DNA of 64,000 bases from a bacterium. Lineage in GTDB: Bacteria; Lindowbacteria; 2-12-FULL-62-27. The stretch's first letter is position 1, and each line of letters starts with the position of its first letter. Shown piece by piece: positions 8,063 to 16,017 of the stretch. The position numbers were made by a program, and so were the translations under genes. The notes under the pieces are model-generated. The model saw nothing but the letters and a program-made list of their open reading frames with translations, searched no databases and had not been told where the DNA came from. The stretch lies in assembly GCA_016202645.1 (NCBI GenBank), contig JACQOF010000097.1, positions 30,929 through 94,928 of the forward strand, written 5' to 3'.

Positions 8063-9246
8063 TGGATGACGCGCCGGTCGCGATGCCGACCCGGGTCGTG
8101 GCGATCCTGACCTATACGCGCGCCGGCAGCGGATTGATGGCAAGCCTGCTGGATTCCCATCCAAACATTCTCAGTACGCCGGACTGTCTGCTCATGGATT
8201 TTTATGAATTTTGGGAGGAATACGGTTCTGAGAGCGCCGATCAGATCATCCCGGCGTTCATGGACCACTATGCCGTCATTTTTGACGCCCGGGCGGAAAT
8301 CCGGTCGTCACGGATCCCCCCGGGCGAAGGAGACTATTTGAATCTGACACGTCTGGGAGAGAGCCGCTCGGAATGTCTGCATGTCGATCAAGCCCTCTTT
8401 CGACGGCATCTGTCTCAACTGCTGGGCGCTTCGCGCGTTTCGCGAAGATTGTTTTTTCAAGGGATTCACACAGCCTACACTCGCGCGCTCGGCCGCACGG
8501 TGACGCGGCCCCTCATTCAATTCAGTCTTCACATTCCGAAACCGGCCTCCGTTCGGAAATTGCTCGAAGATTTCCCCGACACCTATTTTTTACAAATGGT
8601 CCGCCATCCCCTGCGGGGGATGGCTTCCCACTTCAGGCTGGCGTGTCGTTTCAACATCCACACGGAACCCCGCCGCGCGCTCAAGATTATCCATGCCGCG
8701 TTCCAGGGCGGGGTGCCCGTTCCCGCGGAATTTCGGGATCGCTGGCGGGCTGTCCGGCTGGAGGACGTGCATACCCGTCCCCGCGAAACCCTGGAGAAAA
8801 TATGCGAATGGCTTGATCTCCCGTGGAATGACATTCTTCTCAAAAGCACTGTAAACGGAAAACTCTGGTGGAATGAAAAAAACACGGTTCAGGTCAGCGG
8901 ATTCAGCCAGGCCATCCTCTCGCAGAAATTTGAGGAATACCTGCCGGCATTTGACCGGATTCGATTCCAGATCATTTTTGCGCGGAAATGCGCGGCATGG
9001 AATTATCCGGCGCCGGCGTGGAGCCGGAATTTTTTTGTAAAGATGCTTCTTTTTCCGCTGGCGCTGGTTGTCCCGTTTAAAATGGAAAGAATCTGTTTGA
9101 TGGCGAGTCTGGATGCCCCGCCGCCGCGGGCCTTTTGGAAACGGATGTGGTCCGTCTTCCACGCCCTGTATCTTGGGCGAAGATTCGTATTTCGAGCCTG
9201 GATCCCGTCTGTTCGGCCCTCTCCGGAGGAGGTTTCTCTGATCTGA
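8062..9246 (+). CDS. PAPS-dependent sulfotransferase (paralogue 1)
   Basis: 394 residues. The 5'-phosphosulfate-binding loop is YTRAGSGLMASLLDSHP (residues 18-34) and the 3'-phosphate-binding segment is FLQMVRHPLRGMASH (around 177-191), as in the sulfotransferase superfamily. The late block GKLWWNEKNTVQVSGF is shared with a second sulfotransferase at 22561-24027 (GKLWWGDATNRTPVNGY), so the two are paralogues. A hydrophobic stretch near residues 325-345 (FVKMLLFPLALVVPF) may associate with the membrane. Coupling to the CysQ-like gene and closeness to sat/cysC point to sulfation of an envelope glycan; the acceptor is unknown. Confidence 0.85.
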   Translation: MDDAPVAMPTRVVAILTYTRAGSGLMASLLDSHPNILSTPDCLLMDFYEFWEEYGSESADQIIPAFMDHYAVIFDARAEIRSSRIPPGEGDYLNLTRLGESRSECLHVDQALFRRHLSQLLGASRVSRRLFFQGIHTAYTRALGRTVTRPLIQFSLHIPKPASVRKLLEDFPDTYFLQMVRHPLRGMASHFRLACRFNIHTEPRRALKIIHAAFQGGVPVPAEFRDRWRAVRLEDVHTRPRETLEKICEWLDLPWNDILLKSTVNGKLWWNEKNTVQVSGFSQAILSQKFEEYLPAFDRIRFQIIFARKCAAWNYPAPAWSRNFFVKMLLFPLALVVPFKMERICLMASLDAPPPRAFWKRMWSVFHALYLGRRFVFRAWIPSVRPSPEEVSLI

Positions 9247-9251
9247 ACCGA

Positions 9252-10301
9252 TCAGCCCGGCGTACCGGGCAAATCAATGCTCTCCACCCGCCTGCTGTTC
9301 TCAACCGCGGGGAAGAGGCGCGCCTGGGCGGCGTCGATGATGCGCCGCATGTGCATGACACTCTCCAGCGGATATCTTCCCACCGCCGTCTCTCCGGAAA
9401 GCATGATGGCGCCTGCGCCGTCCAGCACCGCCGTCGTGACGTCCGTCACCTCGGCGATGGTCGGGAACGGCTTTTTGATCATGGAGTGCAGCGTTTCCGT
9501 CGCGATGATGACCGATTTCGAAAGCCGCCGGGCTTCCACCAGCACATCTTTCTGGACCAGCGCAATGGCGGCCAGCCGGGTTTCGGCGGACAGGTCGCCG
9601 CGATCGAGCATCAGCATGTCCGAGGCCTCCATGATTTCTTGAAGGCGTTCGAGCGCGCCGCGGGTCTCTATTTTTGAGACGATCCGCGCGCCGGACTTTC
9701 CAATCAGCCGGCGGACACTTTCCACATCGCGCGAATGTTCGACATAACTCAGGCCCAGGTAATCGACCGGGGACTCGGCGGCGAAGGCGATCAGCCGCCG
9801 GTCCTGATCCGAGAGGAACTCCAGCCGCGGCGTCAAATGAGGAATATGCACGCCCTTCCGGCTTCGTAATTTCCCGCCCACCCGGACCCGGCAGTAGATG
9901 TCCCTGTCGCGGATTTCTTCGACAGACATCTGGATCGTGCCGTCCGTCGCGAAGATGGGTTCTCCCGGTTTCACAAACAAGTGCAGATCTTCAAACGTCA
10001 CCGAGACCTTGACGCGGCCGTCATGGCCCGGTTCAGACGTCAGCACAATCGCGTCTCCGGGCGCCAGATCCGGTTCATGCGCAAGCTGACCTGTCCGGAT
10101 TTTCTTTCCCGGAACGTCGAACAGAATGAGTACGTCCGGCGCGATCCTTCTTAACCGGCGGATGACACGGGCATGCCAGTTCAAATCGGCTTGCGAACCG
10201 TTCAGCCGGGCGATATTCATCCCATTCTGGGAGAGAAGCCGCAGGGCCGTCGGAGACTGGGTGCGCGGTCCAATCGTGGCGACAATTTGAACGGGAGTCA
10301 T
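9252..10301 (-). CDS. Pyruvate-kinase-like protein without C-terminal domain
   Basis: 349 residues, against about 470 for ordinary pyruvate kinase; the allosteric C-terminal domain is absent. The catalytic barrel is recognisable: KIVATLGP-like VQIVATIGP at the N terminus, GMNIARLNGS (catalytic Arg, Asn), VSKIETRGALE (catalytic Lys, metal-binding Glu), MLDRGDLSAE (metal-binding Asp), ATETLHSMI (catalytic Thr) and AIMLSGETAVGRYP. The segment normally DTKGPEIR reads DVPGKKIRTG. The start overlaps the sat stop by 4 bases (ATGA), so it belongs to a cysC-sat-pyk-like operon. A role in local ATP supply or PEP handling for sulfate activation is inference. It is probably not the housekeeping enzyme. 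Confidence 0.8.
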   Translation of the reverse strand: MTPVQIVATIGPRTQSPTALRLLSQNGMNIARLNGSQADLNWHARVIRRLRRIAPDVLILFDVPGKKIRTGQLAHEPDLAPGDAIVLTSEPGHDGRVKVSVTFEDLHLFVKPGEPIFATDGTIQMSVEEIRDRDIYCRVRVGGKLRSRKGVHIPHLTPRLEFLSDQDRRLIAFAAESPVDYLGLSYVEHSRDVESVRRLIGKSGARIVSKIETRGALERLQEIMEASDMLMLDRGDLSAETRLAAIALVQKDVLVEARRLSKSVIIATETLHSMIKKPFPTIAEVTDVTTAVLDGAGAIMLSGETAVGRYPLESVMHMRRIIDAAQARLFPAVENSRRVESIDLPGTPG

Positions 10302-11383
10302 TCTTCCTGGGTGATAAACAGATCAAAATCCCGGATGCTCGCCAGAACTTCCGGCCGCATGATTTCCGGCGGGATCTGACGGCCGTTTGAAAGGATGGCG
10401 CGCAGATCGGTGCCGCTGATGTCCTGGATCGTTCCGGAATTCAGGCCGGCATGCGGGCACGTCCGTTCCGTGGCGATGCCATCGCATCGGGAGCAATAGA
10501 AGGGACCGGCGAATCGAAAGATGCGGATGCCGAGTTCCGGCTCAAAATGTTTTGTCAGTTCATGGGCGTCGTATTTGCCGTAATAGGAACCAACCCCGGC
10601 ATGATCCCGTCCGACAATAAAATGGGTGCAGCCGTAATTTTTACGAATGATGGCGTGAAAGACCGCCTCCCGGGGGCCCGCATAGCGCATGAATGTCGAG
10701 AGGACGCCGAGAAGGACCCGCTGGGCCGGAAGAAACTGATCGACCAGGGTACGGTAGGCCGCCAAAATGGCGTGGGGGGCAAAATCCCCGCGTTTTTTCT
10801 GGCCGACCAGGGGCTGGATGAACAATCCGTCAACTTGTTCCAGGGCGAGGCGCTGCAGATATTCGTGCGCCCGGTGGGGAATGTTTCTGGTTTGGAAACC
10901 GGCCACCGTTTTCCATCCCAGTTCCCGGAATCGCGCCCGCGTTTCCTCGGGCGTCAGTTCATATTCAGAAAATTCAAACTCCACCCGTTCAAGGAGCCGC
11001 GCCTTTCCCCCGACAAAGAAGTTTCCGGCGGACATAAACGCCGCCACCCCTGGATGCCGGACGTCCGTTGTGCCGAAGACCCGTTCGGCGACGTCTAATT
11101 TATCGCACCTGTACACGCTTTCCGTATGGACCTCCCCAACCGGCCGGTTCTGGAAGACGAGCCGGATCATGCCGGCCCGGCGGGCTTCGGCGGCCTGTTC
11201 TTCCGCGAGATCGAGAACGATTGGCAGGGGGAAAGGCTGCCCGTCGGGCAGACGCATCTCATTGACGACGGAATGAAATTCCCGCTCGGTCATGAATCCG
11301 CTCACGGGCGCAAACGCGCCGAAGGATATTTTTTCGAGTTCCAGGTACTGGTTCCGGTTGATGGGAATCGTCGCGGTCGTCAT
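10298..11383 (-). CDS. sat: Sulfate adenylyltransferase (ATP sulfurylase)
   Basis: 361 residues of the single-chain Sat family. QTRNIPHRAHE (164-174) and GRDHAGVGSYYG (258-269) are the nucleotide- and sulfate-binding signatures. It forms APS from ATP and sulfate. A cysteine group near residues 298-312 (YCSRCDGIATERTCPH) looks like the metal site seen in some bacterial Sat proteins. It is coupled by 4-base overlaps to cysC upstream and to the pyruvate-kinase-like gene downstream. There is no APS or PAPS reductase in the window, so the operon looks devoted to making PAPS for sulfotransferases rather than to cysteine synthesis. Confidence 0.95.
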   Translation of the reverse strand: MTTATIPINRNQYLELEKISFGAFAPVSGFMTEREFHSVVNEMRLPDGQPFPLPIVLDLAEEQAAEARRAGMIRLVFQNRPVGEVHTESVYRCDKLDVAERVFGTTDVRHPGVAAFMSAGNFFVGGKARLLERVEFEFSEYELTPEETRARFRELGWKTVAGFQTRNIPHRAHEYLQRLALEQVDGLFIQPLVGQKKRGDFAPHAILAAYRTLVDQFLPAQRVLLGVLSTFMRYAGPREAVFHAIIRKNYGCTHFIVGRDHAGVGSYYGKYDAHELTKHFEPELGIRIFRFAGPFYCSRCDGIATERTCPHAGLNSGTIQDISGTDLRAILSNGRQIPPEIMRPEVLASIRDFDLFITQEE

Positions 11384-11907
11384 ACCGGCGGGAGGACCCG
11401 GGCAAATCGGGGAATGGTCATCGCCACGCGTCCGGCCAGATCGTCCGGCGGCTCAAGCTCGTCCATCCGGAGGGTCAAATCGGCCCTGGCCGGCGGGTGC
11501 CAGGGGATGTCGATGCCGACGACGTCCCGGATTTCTCCGGCCTGGGCCCGGGCATAGAGGCCTTTGGAATCCCGCTGTTTGAGCGCGTCAAGGGAGGATT
11601 GGAGATAGATCTCAAAGTATTCGTGGAGGTGTTCCCGATTCCAGCGGAGGAGATCCGGATGGGAATAGACAACGGCGACCAGGACGATCAGACCCTGGTC
11701 CGAAAGCATCTTCGCGAATCTCTGGACCCGTTTGATCTGAATGGTTCGATCCGCTTCTGTATGACTCAGATCGTTTCCGAAAACCTCGCGGATTCCGTCT
11801 CCATCCAGAAGCACGATTTCCGGAAATTCAGGTTTCAGGAGCCGGCCCAAGGCCCGGCACAGAGTGGTCTTGCCGGCGCCCGAGAGGCCCGTCACCCAGA
11901 TCACCAT
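11380..11907 (-). CDS. cysC: Adenylylsulfate kinase (APS kinase)
   Basis: 175 residues. The P-loop is TGLSGAGKTTLCRAL (6-20). LLDGDGIREVFGNDLSH is the APS kinase signature for substrate binding, and RDSKGLYARAQAGEI is the lid segment. It phosphorylates APS to PAPS. It is the first gene of the minus-strand cysC-sat-pyk-like operon, and its stop overlaps the sat start. The 142-base space to the divergent methyltransferase gene (11908-12049) includes an AT-rich tract near 11985-12000 and probably carries the promoters of both units; I cannot assign exact boxes. Confidence 0.95.
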   Translation of the reverse strand: MVIWVTGLSGAGKTTLCRALGRLLKPEFPEIVLLDGDGIREVFGNDLSHTEADRTIQIKRVQRFAKMLSDQGLIVLVAVVYSHPDLLRWNREHLHEYFEIYLQSSLDALKQRDSKGLYARAQAGEIRDVVGIDIPWHPPARADLTLRMDELEPPDDLAGRVAMTIPRFARVLPPV

Positions 11908-12049
11908 GTCAACATCCGCCGAGCATGACGAATACCTTCACCCGCATCCCCCCACCCACCGAATTACAAGCCCGCCCTTGTACCATATATTTTTTATAGC
12001 GTGCAAGAACGGCTTGTTTGGGCGGGTGGCTTCTAGATAGTCTGGCCTG

Positions 12050-13195
12050 ATGAATCCTTCACCCAAGTGGGTCAGATCGGCGCCGCTGTCGCAGACCGAT
12101 GGAACGGACTCTGAAGAAATCTGGACATCGACGGATCCTGCGTCCGGAGATTCCTGCGTTCATCCTCTGCGGGTGCGTCTTGGAAAACCGCTGAATGTTC
12201 TGGAACTGAAATCCGATGTTCTGGCCCAGTATGGCGCGGCGGTCGAAAAACACCGCCGACGGTGCGAGGAACTTTTTTCCGGAGAACTGGAACGCGTCAT
12301 TTCGTGTCCGATTTGCGGAGAATCCACGGAAAAGAGCGAACGTCGATTGAGCGTCTATCGCGCGGACTATCATGAATGCGCCGCCTGCCGCCATCATTTT
12401 GTCATTCGCCGGCCTTCCCGCGACGCCCTGGACGCTTTTTACTCGCGGGGCGAGGCCCTCTCACCGGTGTATGTGGATGATAAATCGTTGACTCGCCGGC
12501 TGGATGAAGTTTCCCGGCCGAAGGCGGAATGGATGCTGGATGCGTTTCGCCGCCGGCATGGCCGGCTGCCGCGCCGGGTGGTGGATGTCGGCGCCGGAGG
12601 GGGGCATTTCGTTCAGGTTTGCCGGGAGAAAGGCATCGAGGCGGAGGGGGTCGAGCTCAGCGGGCGAAACCTGGAATTTTGCCGGGACCGGTTTGGTTTC
12701 GATTTGATTCAGGCTGATTTTGTAAAGGAATGGACAAGGTGGGCCGGCGCGGAGATCATCACGTTCTGGGGCGTGCTGGAGCACACGCCCGATCCCATGT
12801 CTTTTCTGGCCGCCGCGGGCCGGGCCTTGAGCCGGGACGCGGGGGTTGTGGTGGCTGCCGTTCCCCGATGGGAGTGTATGGGGACCGCTGTACAATCCAT
12901 TTTTACAGATTCGATCGTCCGTCATCTTGATCCGAGCGGCCACCTGCACGTTTTCTCGGACGACTCTCTGGCAACGGCCCTTGTGATGAACCGTTTGACC
13001 CCCATCGCCGCCTGGTATTACGGCATGGACGCCTACGAGCTCGTCAGCCAACTGGCGCATCGATTTCGAAACGGAGATGCCATTCAGGCCCTGGGGAGGC
13101 AGATTGGGGAATGGCAGTCACGGATGGACCGCGCGCATTTTTCGGATGAAATCGCGGTGGCGGCTATATTCACCGGGGATGATGTCCGGCCTTGA
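12050..13195 (+). CDS. Zinc-ribbon class I SAM methyltransferase
   Basis: 381 residues. An extended N terminus leads to a zinc-ribbon pair, CPICGES and CAACRHH (about residues 86-117). A class I methyltransferase core follows with motif I VVDVGAGGGHFVQ, an acidic VELS strand and FWGVLEHTPDPMSFL (post-motif region). The architecture matches methyltransferases found in surface-polysaccharide clusters that modify sugars or lipid-linked glycans. It stands alone on the plus strand between two minus-strand units, and its stop is only 7 bases from the end of the convergent CMP-sugar synthetase gene. The substrate is unknown. Confidence 0.85.
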   Translation: MNPSPKWVRSAPLSQTDGTDSEEIWTSTDPASGDSCVHPLRVRLGKPLNVLELKSDVLAQYGAAVEKHRRRCEELFSGELERVISCPICGESTEKSERRLSVYRADYHECAACRHHFVIRRPSRDALDAFYSRGEALSPVYVDDKSLTRRLDEVSRPKAEWMLDAFRRRHGRLPRRVVDVGAGGGHFVQVCREKGIEAEGVELSGRNLEFCRDRFGFDLIQADFVKEWTRWAGAEIITFWGVLEHTPDPMSFLAAAGRALSRDAGVVVAAVPRWECMGTAVQSIFTDSIVRHLDPSGHLHVFSDDSLATALVMNRLTPIAAWYYGMDAYELVSQLAHRFRNGDAIQALGRQIGEWQSRMDRAHFSDEIAVAAIFTGDDVRP

Positions 13196-13202
13196 AATCC
13201 GG

Positions 13203-14924
13203 TCAGGCAACGGCCGCGGCTGCCTGCTCGCTTCTGAGGATGATGTCGACGATGCGTTCCACGCCGCGGCCGTCGTAGAGGAGGCGGCCGTTTCGGCTCA
13301 TTTTTTTTCTCCGCGATGAATCAGCCGCCAGCCGGCGCAGGGCCGACCGGATGTCTTCGACCGAGACGTCCGATTCATTCCCGAGGTATTCGATGGTCCC
13401 CAGTTCCATGAATTTTTGCACCCGCTGGGCCTCCCGATCGTTCTGAGAAATGACGACAGCCGGGATGCCGAAACAGGCAAGCTCGTGGAGCGTCAATCCG
13501 CCGCCGCAGACGGCCACATCCGCTCCCGACATGGTTGCGCCCATGTCTTTCATCTGCCGCAGGATTTCAAACGGCCGGGATATCCGCCCGAGCAGGGATT
13601 CAAGGCCCTGCTCATGGGCGAACGCCGGGCCCAGCACGATCTTCACGTCCACGGCCGCGCCCAACTCCGCCGCGGCCTCCACGGCTTTGAGGGTCAGTCC
13701 GTTTGGATCGCTTCCGCCGAACGTGATCAGGAGCTGCCGGACGTTTTTCCGAAACCCCCGGGTCCGGCCTCCGGCCCGTTCGGCGAATTCCCGGCCCAGG
13801 GCCGCGAAAGACGGGCCTGAATAACAGGGCACCGGCGGGTCGACGTTCGATTTCAGATAACTGACGATAACGTCGGTGAGCGTGTCTGTCAGGTCCATTG
13901 GAATGTCGTCAAGACTGTCGACCACGTTCACAGTAAAGACATTGAAGGCTTTTAATTGCGCCAGATAGTCTTCATCCAGTATGGGCAAATCGTTCACGAC
14001 CACGTTCGGTGAAAATTTGATGATTTCATCCATCACGGCCGAGCCGTCCTTTTCCGGGCAGACGGCCAGATCGTAGCCCCGGCTTTGAATTTCCGCGGCG
14101 GCGGGAGTGTCGGCCTGAGTGATGAGAAATCGCATGATCGCGGAAGACCGCCGTTTGATTTCATCGGCGATTCTCAACGAGCTGACCACATGGCCCATCC
14201 CCATCTGGGCCGACCCATCCGTCTTGAACATGATTCTCGGCCCCTGGAGCATCTGTTCGGCCATCCAAAAATCATTCAGGCTGTGGACGCTGACGGCGGC
14301 TTGCCGGGGCAGAAGATGCATGCCAAGCCGTCCGGCGTATCTCTGCCGCCGGTCGGCGTTTTTACGGGTGTAGATATAAATGGCGCCATTCTCCAAATAA
14401 ATGGGCCGGCGACGCTCGCGTTCAATTCTCGGGAGGTTCCGGTATTCCACATCGTGGAGCGGCCGCGGCACGCCGCCCTCTTCCGTCCACAAAAAACCGT
14501 CCTCTTCGGTCACGCTGAACAAGGCGTCCAGCCGGTCCTCCCGGAATTTCTCCCACGCATCCTCAATGTGCCGCGCGGTGCGAAAGGGCGTGCTGCACGG
14601 CAGGAGCACCACAACGTCATAGGCGACACGGTCCATCGATTCGGCCACCTCCAGGGCATGGCGGACGACGTCGTCCAGGGACCGGTTGGTCTGCGAGAGT
14701 TCCCTGGGACGCAGGACCGGCACGGAGGCGCCGTAGGACTGGCTGATGGCGCGGATGCGGGAGTCATCGGTCGACACAAAAATGCGGTGAATGAAATCGC
14801 ACTCCCGCGCCGCGCGGATCGTGTAGGCCAGAAGCGGAATGCCGTTCAGAGGTTTGATGTTCAGGTATGGAATCTTGTCATTCCCGGCGCGCGCGGGAAT
14901 GACCGCGAGGACTTTCGGCGTCAC
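13203..14924 (-). CDS. Fused NeuA/PseF-like cytidylyltransferase and PseG-like protein
   Basis: 573 residues in two domains. Residues 1-225 are a CMP-nonulosonate synthetase type cytidylyltransferase (VIPARAGNDKIPYLNIKPLNG, FVSTDD, LLPCSTPFR). Residues 231-573 resemble PseG/SpsG, the UDP-sugar hydrolase of pseudaminic acid synthesis and its relatives (KTDGSAQMGMGHVVSSLRIA, LLITFGGSDPNG, MSGADVAVCGGGLTLHE). In other bacteria these activities are usually separate genes. It lies 22 bases downstream of the NeuB-family synthase, so the two probably form an operon making and activating a nonulosonic acid. Which sugar it is cannot be decided from this window. Confidence 0.88.
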   Translation of the reverse strand: MTPKVLAVIPARAGNDKIPYLNIKPLNGIPLLAYTIRAARECDFIHRIFVSTDDSRIRAISQSYGASVPVLRPRELSQTNRSLDDVVRHALEVAESMDRVAYDVVVLLPCSTPFRTARHIEDAWEKFREDRLDALFSVTEEDGFLWTEEGGVPRPLHDVEYRNLPRIERERRRPIYLENGAIYIYTRKNADRRQRYAGRLGMHLLPRQAAVSVHSLNDFWMAEQMLQGPRIMFKTDGSAQMGMGHVVSSLRIADEIKRRSSAIMRFLITQADTPAAAEIQSRGYDLAVCPEKDGSAVMDEIIKFSPNVVVNDLPILDEDYLAQLKAFNVFTVNVVDSLDDIPMDLTDTLTDVIVSYLKSNVDPPVPCYSGPSFAALGREFAERAGGRTRGFRKNVRQLLITFGGSDPNGLTLKAVEAAAELGAAVDVKIVLGPAFAHEQGLESLLGRISRPFEILRQMKDMGATMSGADVAVCGGGLTLHELACFGIPAVVISQNDREAQRVQKFMELGTIEYLGNESDVSVEDIRSALRRLAADSSRRKKMSRNGRLLYDGRGVERIVDIILRSEQAAAAVA

Positions 14925-14946
14925 AATCGTCTTCCCCCTGTGCCGA

Positions 14947-16008
14947 TCACGCGCTCAGCATGTCCCAGGACAGAACGTCGCCGCGGGCGATGTCCCGCCG
15001 CGCAATTTTTCCCAGGATCTGTTCCAAGTCCTTCGGCGCAATGCCCGTCCCGGGGCGCTTGATCCCGACCGCATCCGCGGAAATTTCCCGGCCCGCGGGG
15101 ATGTTCCGGACCGCGACGACGCTTCGCCTGGCCAGGCGCCGGGATTCCGCTTCCGAGTCGGCGGGGCATTTCACGGCTGATCCTGCCGCAGTCCTGATGT
15201 TTTCGGCCATTCGCCGGAGTTCCCGGAGTTGATCCGGAGTCATGGAAAAATGCTGATCCGGGCCGGGAAGGGCGCGGTCGATGGTGAAATGTTTTTCGAT
15301 GGCGCAGGCGCCCATCGCGATGGCCGCCAGAGAAATTTCGATGCCGTCCGTGTGGTCGGAAAATCCAACCGGGCAGCGAAATTGGCGGAGGGCCTCCATC
15401 TTGCGCAGATGCGCGTCCCGGGGCTGTGTTGGATAATTGTTCACGCAGTGCAGAAGCACCCGTTGGCGGTTTCCCTCGGACTCAATGACCTCCACGGCCT
15501 CTTCCACTTCATCCAGCGTCGACATGCCGGTGGACAGAATGATGGCCTTTCCGGTCCGGGCGGTTTTTCGGAGCAGCTGAACATAGGTGAGATCGCCGGA
15601 GGCAATCTTGTAGCAGTCGACATTCATGGATTCGAGGAAATCCACCTTGTCCTCGCTGAAGACGGACGCGAAGAACAGAACTCCCAGCCGGTCCGACAGG
15701 GACTTCAAGTCCCTCCATGCCTGGTCGGACAATTCCATCCTGCGAAAGAGGTCCATCTGTGTACCTTCAGCTTTTACGGCATAAACCCCCGCCTTTTCGA
15801 CGACCAGCGACTCCGCGGAAAAACACTGGAACTTGACGGCGCTGGCCCCCGCCAGAAACGCCTCCCGGATCATTCGTTCCGCCAGACGCGGATCGCCATT
15901 GTGATTGATGCCGATTTCAGCGATGAGAAACACAGGCTGATCCGGGCCGACTTGATGGGACCCGATGGAAACGCCCGCCCCGGCGCCGGTCATGGTTTCC
16001 GCCGACAT
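14947..16008 (-). CDS. NeuB-family nonulosonic acid synthase
   Basis: 353 residues. The TIM-barrel synthase carries AEIGINHNGD, AVKFQCF, YKIASGDL, GFSDHTDG and AIEKHFTIDRALPGPDQHFS, then a C-terminal SAF/antifreeze-like domain from about residue 285 (SVVAVRNIPAGREI ... GIKRPGTGI). The family condenses PEP with an amino sugar to give N-acetylneuraminic, pseudaminic or legionaminic acid. The sequence pattern suits the PseI/LegI/SpsE side of the family, but I cannot separate these by eye. It lies 9 bases downstream of the B12 radical SAM gene and upstream of the CMP-transferase fusion, so all three may be co-transcribed. Confidence 0.92.
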   Translation of the reverse strand: MSAETMTGAGAGVSIGSHQVGPDQPVFLIAEIGINHNGDPRLAERMIREAFLAGASAVKFQCFSAESLVVEKAGVYAVKAEGTQMDLFRRMELSDQAWRDLKSLSDRLGVLFFASVFSEDKVDFLESMNVDCYKIASGDLTYVQLLRKTARTGKAIILSTGMSTLDEVEEAVEVIESEGNRQRVLLHCVNNYPTQPRDAHLRKMEALRQFRCPVGFSDHTDGIEISLAAIAMGACAIEKHFTIDRALPGPDQHFSMTPDQLRELRRMAENIRTAAGSAVKCPADSEAESRRLARRSVVAVRNIPAGREISADAVGIKRPGTGIAPKDLEQILGKIARRDIARGDVLSWDMLSA

Positions 16009-16017
16009 GATGCCCCC

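Noticed and set aside
9252-10301. Housekeeping pyruvate kinase
   Set aside because: The protein lacks the C-terminal domain and is part of the sulfate-activation operon, so I treat it as a specialised homologue.
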